NCBI GenBank assembly: GCA_963921195.1 | Contig: OY992540.1 | Span: 75,009,337-75,073,336, forward strand | Length of the DNA stretch: 64,000 nt | Direction of reading: 5' to 3' | Source of the DNA: Pegoplata infirma | Taxonomy: Eukaryota; Arthropoda; Insecta; Diptera; Anthomyiidae | Part shown: positions 1-9,759 of the stretch, piece after piece | Layout of the letters: each line of letters starts with the position of its first letter | How positions within the stretch are numbered: the first letter of the stretch is position 1 | Translations under genes and position numbers: made by a program | The notes under the pieces: generated by a model | What the model saw: only the letters and a program-made list of their open reading frames with translations | The model's database searches: none | Told to the model about the DNA's origin: nothing

Positions 1-290
1 TACATATTCATATAAATTTAAAAAAAAAAAAAACACGCTATTTTAACCGAAACGGTGTTTAGAGATTTTCCAGCCCTGGTAATGGGCAAAAAAAATATTT
101 TCTAAACACCATAGACACAGACTATATACAGACTAGACAGTAGAGTTGTAAAACAAAAATGGGTAAAACTTAGCGATTTTAGAAGATACAGATCGGTTTT
201 TAGCTGGTTTAAAGCATGGCAACACTTTCTACTAGTTAGAAGTGAGTAAAACAATAAAAGCCGTTCTACCTTTTTTTCGTATGGCGTGTT
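1..290. other. AT-rich non-coding DNA
   Basis: No open reading frame, RNA gene or terminal repeat is recognisable here. It is the left flank of a small foldback element. Confidence 0.4.
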
Positions 291-456
291 AGAGAATAAT
301 CACAATTGGAGCGGGAAGCGGAAAAACGCAATTGTTCTCATAAAAATAGAATTGAATCTAGTTTGGCGGAAAAACTCGGCTGAATTTTGTTGTCATATAA
401 AACGTATGTGAACAGTTGCGGAAAAACGCTTCCCGCTCCAATTGTGATTATTATCT
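291..456. mobile_element. Small foldback MITE, about 166 bp
   Basis: Inverted repeats of about 30 bp with one mismatch bound this segment. The left arm is 291-320 and the right arm 427-456, with core ATCACAATTGGAGCGGGAAG. Inside, the motif GCGGAAAAACGC occurs directly repeated next to each arm (318-329 and 418-429). There is no coding capacity. I could not find a convincing target-site duplication, so the superfamily is unknown. Confidence 0.6.
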
Positions 457-627
457 TATATTGGTTTTCTCTCTCTAACCTAATTAGTAGAATAATTTAA
501 AAAAAATAACCATATGGTTAAAGACTACTTTTTTGACACTTGTTATAATTGTCGAGTCTGTATTAATCTGTGCCATTGATATTGAATTTTTAAAGAACGT
601 GCATTAGAAAATCGTATTAATTTATAA

Positions 628-690
628 ATACTGGGATACAGATGGAGGGTATTTAAAATTCGGCACGGCCGAATTTAACTTTTTTACTTG
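628..690 (-). mobile_element. INE-like element, terminal fragment
   Basis: The segment contains TGGAGGGTATTTAAAATTCG followed by GCACGGCCGAATTT. This is the reverse complement of the 5' end of the INE/Helentron-like family seen in full at 38771 and 42730. Only the terminal hairpin and the TATACCCTCCA motif are kept. Confidence 0.5.
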
Positions 691-2464
691 TTATTACTGG
701 ACTTAAATTTTAGCCAAGTATACAAATAGTTAAAAAAAATTATTATTTTTTAATGCTTATTTATCAAAAAGTAGTGTTTTGGTACATAAAAAGTACTATA
801 TTTGTTCAGTTTTAAAATAAACCCATCTACATTTTTTTTAATGACAATTTACAAAAAATATTCAATTACTTTCAGCAATGTATAAAAATAGATTAAAAAA
901 ACTTATTTGGTACTTTTTTTAAAGTACGATATTGGTACTTTTTACGAAAAGTAAAAGAACTTTTTCATTCTATACAAAAATTCAAAATACGAGAATGGTA
1001 CTTTTTATAATGATGTACTATTTTGGTATTATTTAACAGAAAGTACTATTTAAGTACTTTTTATTAAAATCCCTACTTTAACATATTTTTTAATTTTTAG
1101 AAATATTTAAGTACTTTTTTATTTAAAAGTACTTTTTTGGTACTTCTTTTAAAAAAGTTTTTTTTTATTGCTGGACTTATTTAAGCCGAGTATAAAATTT
1201 GTCAAAAAATTGTTTGGTATTTTTTATTTAGAGTACGATACTGGTACTTTTTACGAAAAAGAACTGTTTTAATGTTTTTTATTAAAATATAGTGTTTTGG
1301 TACTTTTTATTTAAAAGTACTATATTTGTTCAATATTAAAGTAAACCCAGCGAAATTTTTTTAATGAAAGTTTACAAAAAATATTCAATTACTTTCCGCA
1401 GAGTATAAAAAAATATACTTTTTTGTACTTTTTTAAGTACGATATTGTTACTTTTTACGAAAAAGGACGGTTTTTGGTAATTTTCGCTATCAAAAAGTGA
1501 TATTTTTAGACTTTTTATTAAAAAGGAGTGCATTGGTACTTTCTTTAAAGTGTACTTTTTTATAAAAAACTACTATCCTGGTACATTTTTCTATTTAAAA
1601 TTCTGTTTTGGTACTTTTGAATTTAATGCGAAAATCCAAAATTTGATAATGGACTAATTTGGTACTTTTTATCATGATGTACTATTTTCTCGAAATTTTT
1701 AAAAGAAAGTACTATTTATATTTTTTTTAAATCCCTATTTTAACATATTATTTAATAATAAGAACTATTGAATTCCTTTTTCATTTAAAAGTACTTTTTT
1801 GGAACTTCTTTGGTACTTTCTCATATAATGCAAAGATCTAAAATGGACTTATTTGGTACTTTTTATAATGATGTACTATTTTGGTATTATTTAACAGAAA
1901 GTACTATTTAAGTACTTTTTATTAAAATCCCTACTTTTACATATTTTTTTATTTAAGAACTATTTAAGTACTTTTTTATTTCAAAGTACTTATTTGGTAC
2001 TTCTTTTAAAAAAGTTTTTTTTTTATTGCTGGACTTATTTAAGCCGAGTATAAAATTTGTCAAAAAATTGTTTGGTACTTTTTTATTTAGAGTACGATAC
2101 TGGTACTTTTTACGAAAAATAACTGTTTTAATGCTTTTTTATCAAAATAAAGTGTTTTGGTACTTTTTATTTAAAACTACTATATTTTTTCAATATAAAA
2201 GTAAACCCAGCGAAATTTTTTAATGAAAGTTTACAAAAAATATTCAATTACTTTCAGCAGAGTATAAAAAATATACTTTTTTGGTACTTTTTTAAGTACG
2301 ATATTATTAAGTACGATATTGTTTTACGAAAAATTACGGTTTTTGGTAATTTTCGCTATTAAAAAGTGATATTTTTAGACTTTTTATTAAAAAGTAGTGT
2401 ATTGGTACTTTCTTTAAAATGTACTTTTTTATTAAAAAGTACTATCCTGGTACATTTTTCTATT

Positions 2465-2673
2465 AATAATAATAGTTTTGATTAAATGATCAATTATTTT
2501 TATTTATTTTTTCTATTTATTTACAACTCATTTTTAATAAATTCAACCTAAACGAGAACTGGTAACAATAACCGTTGTCTCGTTGTAGCGAAAAAAAACC
2601 AAGGGTTCTGGTGGGAATCGAACCCACGACCCCCACGTTCAAAGGCTAGCACGCTACCAACTAGCCTACGGGC
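2465..2673 (-). mobile_element. tRNA-derived SINE with 14-bp target duplication
   Basis: On the minus strand the element begins with a tRNA-like head and ends in an ATT-repeat tail (AAAACTATTATTATT). The head has an A-box-like TAGGCTAGTTGG (2657-2668) and a perfect B box GGTTCGATTCC (2614-2624). The 14-bp sequence TACATTTTTCTATT flanks it on both sides (2451-2464 and 2674-2687), as expected for LINE-mediated retroposition. The paralogous satellite unit at about 1582-1596 has the same target without the insert, giving an empty site. Body length is 209 bp. It has no coding potential and would depend on a partner LINE. The family is not one I recognise. Confidence 0.82.
2614..2668 (-). promoter_or_regulatory. 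Internal RNA polymerase III promoter of the SINE
   Basis: The B box at 2614-2624 matches GGTTCGANTCC exactly on the minus strand. The A-box-like sequence at 2657-2668 lies about 32 bp upstream of it, which is tRNA-like spacing. Together they would place transcription initiation near 2673, the SINE's 5' end. Confidence 0.6.
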
Positions 2674-4645
2674 TACATTTTTCTATTTAAAAGTACTGTT
2701 TTGGTACTTTTGAATTTAATACGAAAATCCAAAATACGAAAATGAACTTATTTGGTACTTTTTATCATGATGTACTATTTTGGTAATTTTTAAAAGAAAG
2801 TACTATTTTTGTTGTTTTTAAATCCCTATTTTAACATATTATTTAATAATAAGAACTATTGTATTCCTTTTTCATTTAAAAGTACTTTTTTGGAACTTCT
2901 CTGATACTTTCTCATATTATACAAAAATCTAAAATGGACTTATTTGGTACTTTTTATCATAATGTACTATTTTAGTAATTTTTAACGGAAAGTACTATTT
3001 AAGTACTTTTTATCAAAATCCCTACTTTTTACATATTTTTTAATTTTAAGAACTATTTTAGTCCATTTTTATTTAAAAGTACTTTTTGACACTTCTTTTA
3101 AAAAAGTTTTTTTTTTATTTCTGGACTCAAATTTAAGCCGTGTACAAAATCTTGGTACTTTTGAATTTAATGCGAAAATCCAAAATAAGAAAATGGACTT
3201 ATTTGGTACTTTTTATCATGATGTACTATTTTCTCGAAATTTTTAAAAGAAAGTACTATTTATATTTTTTTTAAATCCCTATTTTTACATATTATTTAAT
3301 AATAAGAACTATTTTATTCCTTTTTCATTTAAAAGTAGTTTTTTGGAACTTCTTTGATACTTTCTCATATTATACAAAAATCTAAAATGGACTTATTTGG
3401 TACTTTTTATCATAATGTACTATTTTAGTAATTTTTAACGGAAAGTACTATTTAGGTACTTTTTATCAAAATCCCTACTTTTTACATATTTTTTAATTTT
3501 TATGAACTATTTTAGTCCATTTTTATTTAAAAGTACTTTTTGACACTTCTTTTAAAAAAGTTCTTTTTTATTTCTGGACTCAAATTTAAGCCGTGTACAA
3601 AATTGTTAAAAACATTTGTTGGCATTTTTTCTACGTACGATACTTGTACATTTTTTAATGACAATTTATTAAAAATTTTCAATTACTTTCAGCAGAGTAT
3701 TTTTGGTACTTCTTTTAAGGACGGATTTAAAAATTGACTTTATCACAAAGTTGTATCTCGGTGTATTTTATTAAAAAGTACTGTATTGGTACTTTCTTAA
3801 AAATTTACGATTTTGGTACTATTTATTAAAAAGTATTATCCTGGTACATTTAATGCAAAAATACAAAATACGATAAGGGATTTATTTAGTACTTTTTATC
3901 ATGATGTACTATTTTGGTAATTTTTAACATAAAGTACTCTTTAAGCACTTTTAATTAAGATCCCGGCTTTGACATATTTTTTTAATTTAAAGAACTCTTT
4001 AAGTACTTTTTTGTTTTAAAGTACTTTTTTGGTAGTTCTTTCAAAAAAGTTTTTTTTATTGTTGAACTCAAATTTAAGCCGAGTATAAAATAGTAAAAAA
4101 TATTTTTTGGTACTTTTTATTTAGAGTACGATATTGGTACTTTTCACGTCTATTTTAATGTATTTTTATCAAAAAGTAGTGTTTTGATACTTTTTATTCA
4201 GTATTAAAATAAACCCAGTGACACTTTTTTAATGACAATTTACAAAAAATATTCAATTACTTTCAGCATAGTATAAAATAGATAAAAAAAACTTTTTTGG
4301 TACTTTTTTTAAAGTTCAATATTGGTACTTTTTTACAAAAAATTACGGTTATGAAATTTTCTTTATCAAAACGTGGTATTTTGGTAATTTTTATTAAAAA
4401 TTAGTGCATTAATATTTTCCTTAAAATGTACTTTTTTGGTACTTTTTATATAATAGTACTTCCTGGTACATATTCTATTAAAAAGTACTGTTTTGGTACT
4501 TTTCCATTCAATGAAAAAATCCAAAATACTTTGGTACCTTTTGTAAGTCTTAATCTTATAGAGTATTATTTTGGTACTTCTTATTAAAAAGAACTATATT
4601 TCATTAAAAAGTACCAAAAAAACTGTTTTTGTTTTTTGATGGATT

Positions 4646-4784
4646 TGTGGAGACACTTTGTTTGTTACTTTTATTTTAAAATAGTTTAAGTAGTTTGTAA
4701 TTTGTTTTTCTAAAAAATAAAAAAATAATTTTTGGTTCTTTGTCAGAAATTCTAAAAAGAAAGTTCGTTTTTATTTTCTCCAAA
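4646..4784 (+). repeat. 5' LTR
   Basis: The LTR is 139 bp, begins TGTGGAGA and ends TCTCCAAA (TCTCCA plus AA), and matches 8713-8851 base for base as far as I can read. An AATAAA polyadenylation signal lies at 4716-4721. The LTR is short for the Ty3/gypsy superfamily. Confidence 0.92.
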
Positions 4785-4785
4785 C

Positions 4786-4798
4786 TGGTGACCCCGAC
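4786..4798 (+). promoter_or_regulatory. Primer binding site, tRNA-Trp
   Basis: TGGTGACCCCGAC lies one base after the 5' LTR. It is complementary to the 3' end of dipteran tRNA-Trp (TCGGGGTCA plus CCA). A tRNA-Trp primer is characteristic of the CsRn1 clade. Confidence 0.85.
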
Positions 4799-4804
4799 AA
4801 AAAA

Positions 4805-5761
4805 ATGTTTACCACGCCAAATCGACCAGTTACGCGAAGTGTTACTCAAGCTCAGGCTGCAAATAATGAAAATCAAAATCGTAATAATGACCAAAACCAG
4901 AATGATGACGAAAATCAGAACGGCGAGGATTTTGTAGACGCACCACCCTTTAGAGCTCCTGAAAATGCTGGGGGCAGTGAAAATTACTCATATTCATCAA
5001 AAGTACAGATACCACAACTGCAAGGATATTCTTCAAATAATATTGAATCGTGGTTTATACGTCTAGAAGCATTTTTTAATCTGCAAAAAATCGTGAGCGA
5101 TGCTGAAAGATTTGGTATCACAATAATCCATCTGCATGAACGTTTGTATGATGAAGCCTTTGAAGTCATCACAAGTCCTCCATCTACCAATAAATTTAAA
5201 ACATTAAAAGATACAATAATAAATAAATTTTCAACATCATCAATATCCCGTTTAGAGCAGCTGGCATCTGGAATCCAATTAGGTGATTCTAAGCCCAGCC
5301 ACTTATTAACAATGATGCAGCGGACCAATGTCACGAAGGACATCAATATAATTCGCGATTTTTGGTTACAACGTTTACCCACAACAGCTCGAGCAGTTTT
5401 ATCCGGTATGATAAGGAGTAAACCCGATATATCATTTGGAGAATTATCTCTTGTCGCTGACGATATTGTCGATTCCATTAAAAATGGAAACAGCTCCGTT
5501 AATGAACTACAAAAGCAAGTTTCCGAGTTAGGTACTGATGTAGATGCTGTTACTAAGGGTGGGTTTAACGAACGGTTGTTTAAATTGGAAAATTCGATTT
5601 CAAGAATTGAAAAAACGTTAGAAAAATTATCTTTTTCAAATCAAACACCTCGACAGCGAAGTTCTCAAGAAAACTCAAACAACTTGTGTTGGTATCACTT
5701 CAAGTTTGGTAATAATGCCAAACAATGCAGAACACCTTGCAAGTTTAAGTCAAAAAACTAA
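4805..5761 (+). CDS. gag: Gag polyprotein of the CsRn1-type element
   Basis: The protein has 318 residues and is the structural capsid/nucleocapsid protein of the retrotransposon's cytoplasmic particle. Its N-terminus is polar and Asn/Gln-rich (about residues 15-45). The middle is a typical retroelement capsid region with 'WFIRLEAFF' near residue 82. A helical segment lies around 230-275. The C-terminus has one zinc knuckle, C295-X2-H298-X9-C308-X3-C312. This CHCC order differs from the usual CCHC and is the known hallmark of CsRn1/Kabuki relatives. The ATG lies 6 nt after the primer site and is the first in the transcript after it. The stop codon directly follows an A AAA AAC slippery heptamer, so translation should continue into pol at low frequency. 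Confidence 0.9.
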   Translation: MFTTPNRPVTRSVTQAQAANNENQNRNNDQNQNDDENQNGEDFVDAPPFRAPENAGGSENYSYSSKVQIPQLQGYSSNNIESWFIRLEAFFNLQKIVSDAERFGITIIHLHERLYDEAFEVITSPPSTNKFKTLKDTIINKFSTSSISRLEQLASGIQLGDSKPSHLLTMMQRTNVTKDINIIRDFWLQRLPTTARAVLSGMIRSKPDISFGELSLVADDIVDSIKNGNSSVNELQKQVSELGTDVDAVTKGGFNERLFKLENSISRIEKTLEKLSFSNQTPRQRSSQENSNNLCWYHFKFGNNAKQCRTPCKFKSKN

Positions 5762-5792
5762 GTGGCTCGGCGGCTAATACAAAAGTCGCCGA
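5752..5792 (+). promoter_or_regulatory. -1 ribosomal frameshift signal (slippery heptamer plus stem-loop)
   Basis: The heptamer A AAA AAC (5752-5758) is in the gag frame as TCA AAA AAC TAA. It directly precedes the gag stop. After an 8-nt spacer, TCGGCGGCT (5767-5775) can pair with AGTCGCCGA (5784-5792) in a 9-bp stem containing one G-U, with an 8-nt loop. A -1 slip moves the ribosome into the pol frame, which is open from 5749 onward. Heptamer, spacer length and stem all fit the classical -1 frameshift design. Function is inferred. Confidence 0.85.
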
Positions 5793-8751
5793 CCAAACTA
5801 GCTCAAATTTGTCAATTAATACTTCGTCACGATTGTTTGTTACGGATCGTTTAAGTGGTAAGAAGTTTCTGGTCGATTCCGGAGCGGACGTTTCTCTGGT
5901 AAGTTCAGATACATTTCAAACTCTTAAATTTAAAAAATCTGCACCAAAACTGTATGCCGCAAACAATTCAACAATTCCAACATACGGAACCACTCGACTT
6001 ACACTCGATCTTGGAATTTGCAAAACAGTTGAATGGAACTTCATCATTGCAAAAACTAAGCATAACATAATTGGAGCGGACTTTCTAAAACATTTCGATT
6101 TGTTAATCGATGTCAAAAAGTCTCGCCTCATTGATTCTCAAACTAAACTTTTCTCAAATTGTTTCTCTATAAAAGCATCTACTTTTCCATCAATAAGAAC
6201 TTTTGACACGTCTTGCCAATATTCGGACTTGTTATCAGAATTTTCAGACATCACACAAATAAATAAAATAGCCTCACCATCGTCATTAACAGCCGTGGAA
6301 CATGTAATAGAAACAAATGGTCCGCCCGTTTCCGCCAAGCCACGTCGTCTCAGTGATGAAAAATTAAAGGCAGCAAAGGATGAGTTTTCTTTTTTAATGG
6401 ATCTTGGAATATGCAGACCGTCGAAAAGCCCCTACGCCTCACCTCTTCATATGGTACCTAAGGCTAATGGTACGTGGCGGCCTTGTGGAGACTATAGATC
6501 CCTAAATGCTCAGACAATACCAGATAAGTATCCGCTTCCACATATCCAAGATTTATCTAATATTATGCACGGTAAAACGGTTTTTAGTAAAATAGACCTC
6601 AACAGAGCTTACAACCAAATTCCTATAAGACAATGCGATATTCCAAAGACAGCCATTATAACGCCCTTCGGTTTATATGAGTTTACACATATGACCTTCG
6701 GTTTGTGTAATGCTGCGCAAACATTCCAAAGATATATGCATGAAGTTTTAAGAGGTTTAGATTTTGCGTTTTGCTATCTCGATGATATATGCATTGCATC
6801 TTCAACATCTGAGGAACATTTGAATCATTTACGCATAGTATTCGAACGTCTTCAACATTTTCAACTTACGATTAATCCTTCAAAGTGTGAGTTCGGAAAA
6901 AAAGAGATTGTGTTTTTAGGACACGTGGTTTCAAGGAACGGAATTAGTCCTAATCCTCAAAAAGTCGTAGCTATTCAAAATTTTCCACTTCCGAAATTTG
7001 CTTTTGAGCTTAAACGTTTCTTAAACATGATCAACTTTTATCGTAGATTTATTCGTAATCCTATTCAGCATCAACTACCTCTTAACAAGCTTATTAATGG
7101 TAATAAGAAAAAAGACAAATCTTTAATTCAGTGGACATCCGATACCGTAAAACATTTTGAATCATGTAAAGAAGCTTTAGCTAATGCCAGTTTGTTAGCA
7201 CATCCGAAACCAGGCGCGAATATAGTCTTATGTACGGATGCTAGTGATATAGCGGTTGGAGCGGTACTTCACCAAATTGTAGACCATAAACCACAGCCTT
7301 TGGGGTTCTTTTCTAAAAAGTTGACGGAAGCACAAAAGAAATATAGTGCATACGATAGAGAATTGCTGGCAATATACCTAGCAATTAAACACTTTAGATA
7401 TGCATTAGAGGGACGCAATTTTGAAATCTGGACGGATCATAAACCAATAACCTTTGCATTTTCAAAGAAACATGATTCTTCTTCCCCTCGGCAAATTCGT
7501 CAGTTAGACTTTATTGGCCAATTTTCAACTCGAATATTACACGTATCGGGTGAAACTAATATTACCGCTGACACTCTTTCACGTATTAATGCTCTTCAAT
7601 CAAACGATGAAAATATTGATTACCAAGTTATAGCAAAGGCACAACAACTATGTCCTGAATTGAAAGAGTATCTCAATTCATCAACTACATCTTTACAAAT
7701 TAAACCAGTTGTTCTTCCTAATTCATCATTAACATTATTTTGTGATTTTTCAACATTTTCTGCACGTCCTTTTTTGCCAAAATCATGCCGAGAAAGTGTC
7801 ATTGCTAAGATTCACAATATAGCTCATACGGGAGTAAGATCTACGTTAGGTAGTATTCGACAACGGTTTGTTTGGCCTCGAATGCAGAAAGATATAGCAA
7901 ATTTTGTAAAAAACTGTATTTCTTGTCAACGTTCAAAGGTCACTAAACATACATCAGCACCGTTAGCTAAATATTCCATGCCGTCACAACGCTTCGAGCA
8001 CATCAACATTGATATAATTGGGCCTCTTCCTCCTTCGGAGGGATATCGTTACTGTTTAACCATAGTTGATCGTTACACTAGATGGCCTGAAGCTATACCT
8101 CTAAGGGATATAAACTCTGAAACTATAGCACAAGCGCTCATTAAAGAATGGATTTCTCGATTTGGTATACCCAACCGCATTTCTACGGACCAGGGTACAC
8201 AATTTAAATCAACACTTTTTAATGATTTATCAAGACTACTTGGTATCGATCATTTACAAACCACAGCTTACCACCCGCAGGCAAATGGAATTGTGGAACG
8301 TTGGCATAGAACTCTAAAGGCTTCCCTAATGTGCCATGATAAAAAAAGTTGGACTGAAGTATTACCATTAGTTCTTTTAGGGTTACGTACAACATTTAAG
8401 CCTGATTTAGGTTCATCAGCAGCTGAAATCGTTTATGGTACTACTCTAAAATTACCCGGGGAATTTTTTTTGGATTCCAAATACGTTCCACAAAGGGAGT
8501 TTGTAAAAAGACTTTCGTGTTATATGGATTCTCTTCGACCCAAAGAAACTTCAGATCATTCAACCAAAAAGTCATTTGTACATCCGAAACTAAATGATGC
8601 AACGCACGTATTTATTAGAAAAGATGGTGTTAAGCCTTCTTTAACTCCACCATACAACGGCCCCTTTGAAGTATTAAAACGCAACAACAAACATTTTCAC
8701 GTCAACGTTATATGTGGAGACACTTTGTTTGTTACTTTTATTTTAAAATAG
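5758..8751 (+). CDS. pol: Pol polyprotein: protease, reverse transcriptase, RNase H, integrase
   Basis: Pol is translated as a Gag-Pol fusion after the -1 frameshift. The frame has no ATG near its start, and residue numbers here count the TTG at 5809 as 1. The protease has DSGA at 23-26. The reverse transcriptase has DLNRAY and the catalytic YLDD at 323-326. RNase H has D477, E518, D543 and D588. The integrase has a zinc site H669-X3-H673-X29-C703-X2-C706 and catalytic D735, D794 and E830 (D,D-35-E). A GPF motif of the GPY/F module is at 951-953. All catalytic residues are present and there are no internal stops, so the copy could be active. The C-terminus is short, with only 27 residues after GPF, and its last 13 codons and the stop lie inside the 3' LTR. 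Confidence 0.93.
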   Translation, partial: LSGSAANTKVADQTSSNLSINTSSRLFVTDRLSGKKFLVDSGADVSLVSSDTFQTLKFKKSAPKLYAANNSTIPTYGTTRLTLDLGICKTVEWNFIIAKTKHNIIGADFLKHFDLLIDVKKSRLIDSQTKLFSNCFSIKASTFPSIRTFDTSCQYSDLLSEFSDITQINKIASPSSLTAVEHVIETNGPPVSAKPRRLSDEKLKAAKDEFSFLMDLGICRPSKSPYASPLHMVPKANGTWRPCGDYRSLNAQTIPDKYPLPHIQDLSNIMHGKTVFSKIDLNRAYNQIPIRQCDIPKTAIITPFGLYEFTHMTFGLCNAAQTFQRYMHEVLRGLDFAFCYLDDICIASSTSEEHLNHLRIVFERLQHFQLTINPSKCEFGKKEIVFLGHVVSRNGISPNPQKVVAIQNFPLPKFAFELKRFLNMINFYRRFIRNPIQHQLPLNKLINGNKKKDKSLIQWTSDTVKHFESCKEALANASLLAHPKPGANIVLCTDASDIAVGAVLHQIVDHKPQPLGFFSKKLTEAQKKYSAYDRELLAIYLAIKHFRYALEGRNFEIWTDHKPITFAFSKKHDSSSPRQIRQLDFIGQFSTRILHVSGETNITADTLSRINALQSNDENIDYQVIAKAQQLCPELKEYLNSSTTSLQIKPVVLPNSSLTLFCDFSTFSARPFLPKSCRESVIAKIHNIAHTGVRSTLGSIRQRFVWPRMQKDIANFVKNCISCQRSKVTKHTSAPLAKYSMPSQRFEHINIDIIGPLPPSEGYRYCLTIVDRYTRWPEAIPLRDINSETIAQALIKEWISRFGIPNRISTDQGTQFKSTLFNDLSRLLGIDHLQTTAYHPQANGIVERWHRTLKASLMCHDKKSWTEVLPLVLLGLRTTFKPDLGSSAAEIVYGTTLKLPGEFFLDSKYVPQREFVKRLSCYMDSLRPKETSDHSTKKSFVHPKLNDATHVFIRKDGVKPSLTPPYNGPFEVLKRNNKHFHVNVICGDTLFVTFILK

Positions 8752-8851
8752 TTTAAGTAGTTTGTAATTTGTTTTTCTAAAAAATAAAAAAATAATTTTT
8801 GGTTCTTTGTCAGAAATTCTAAAAAGAAAGTTCGTTTTTATTTTCTCCAAA
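8713..8851 (+). repeat. 3' LTR
   Basis: This is a 139-bp copy of 4646-4784 without visible differences, with AATAAA at 8783-8788. The pol stop codon (8749-8751) lies inside it. No purine tract is visible directly upstream, which is unusual for this class. Confidence 0.92.
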
Positions 8852-8992
8852 GATTGAAGATTTTTTAGTAGAGTTCTTAGAGGAGAGAGCATAACGATGA
8901 AAAAAATTCTCTGGTTCCTTTTTGGTACTTCTTACAAAAGTTCCTTTTATTATTAGTCTATTTTTAACCGTAAAACATTTTCTTCCATATGG

Positions 8993-9751
8993 TAGAGTTT
9001 CTGTTTCGGTTAAAACCGTAACCGAAACCGCGGTTATTGAAGCCAAAAACCGAACCCGAAACCGACCCATATATTTTCGGTTATCCGCTTTTTAATAATA
9101 GAATAGATTTTTTATATTTTTTTTTGCATTTAGAAAAATTAATTTAAATAAACAACTATTTACATACAAATATATAATTTATATGTTTTTCGTTAAAAAA
9201 TTTTAATTATTAACTTTTGCATAAGCGAAATTTCACTACTACGCAGTCACTTTAAAATTTTAATGTTACAGTGACTGTACGATTCATATTGTATTCACAA
9301 TTAGAATAACTATTCAAAAAAGCGAGTGGCTATAATTAAGCAGGTAACATTTTAACTCGCAATTTTTAATTTGGGAATGTATGAAGTTTCAGATAACTTA
9401 TTGTAAGATTATAATGGCAAATTTAAAATCTTTTTAATTTAAAATTTTTGCTTTACTATTGAGATAACTGTGTTTATATCCAGTTGAAGAATTATTCAGT
9501 TCTGAAGTTAAGGAACCACTGGATCTGTGGAAGATGTACTGAATTCCTATGTTTAAAAGACATTAGCGGAAGATAAACCAAAATAGAAATTTAAACTGAA
9601 TTCGATTCTAATAAAAACTTTTTTAAAATGAAGTTTTTCCACCGGAATAAAATTTTTACTTATAACCGAAAATAACCGAAACCGATCGGTTATTCAATTT
9701 TTTATAACCGTAACCGCGGTTACTAAATTTATCGGTTATTCAGAAACTCTA
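8993..9751. mobile_element. hAT-like non-autonomous element (TAGAG ends)
   Basis: The terminal inverted repeats are TAGAGTTTCTG and CAGAAACTCTA. The 8-bp duplication CCATATGG at 8985-8992 and 9752-9759 is itself a palindrome. Subterminal regions are packed with AACCG/CGGTT motifs in inverted orientation (about 9005-9090 and 9660-9740), resembling transposase-binding repeats of hAT elements. The length is 759 bp, with no transposase ORF. Confidence 0.8.
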
Positions 9752-9759
9752 CCATATGG

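Larger units (their letters stand above)
480..4641. repeat. GTACTTTTT half-palindrome satellite, segment 1
   Basis: The block consists of degenerate iterations of AAAAAGTACT-n-GGTACTTTTTATT, so each pair of neighbouring half-sites can fold into a hairpin. A landmark beginning 'CTGGACT..TTTAAGCC' recurs at about 700, 1170, 2030, 3118, 3572 and 4058. The stretch from about 1150 to 2017 is re-duplicated after 2017, giving a higher-order period of about 860 bp. All short reading frames here are by-products of the repeat. A SINE interrupts the array, and an LTR element is inserted at its right edge. Confidence 0.75.
4646..8851 (+). mobile_element. Ty3/gypsy LTR retrotransposon, CsRn1/Kabuki type, apparently intact
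   Basis: The element is 4,206 bp with two 139-bp LTRs that appear identical. A 4-bp target duplication GATT sits at 4642-4645 and 8852-8855. The order is LTR, tRNA-Trp primer site, gag, pol (protease, RT, RNase H, integrase), LTR, with no env. Clade assignment rests on the tRNA-Trp primer plus the CHCC Gag knuckle, both known traits of CsRn1 relatives. gag and pol lack internal stops and the LTRs match, so insertion was recent. It has landed in the GTACTTTTT satellite on the + strand, the same sense as the chitin deacetylase exon at 36640. Confidence 0.93.

Noticed and set aside
2607..2673. A functional tRNA gene
   Set aside because: A and B boxes are good, but the acceptor and anticodon stems do not form. 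The tail and 14-bp duplication mark a SINE.
2026..3737. Phe/Tyr/Leu-rich frames in the first kilobases
   Set aside because: They are translations of the GTACTTTTT satellite, with no ATG context, domain or codon structure.
4646..8851. env gene or endogenous-retrovirus status
   Set aside because: There is no third ORF. pol runs directly into the 3' LTR, so it is a plain LTR retrotransposon.
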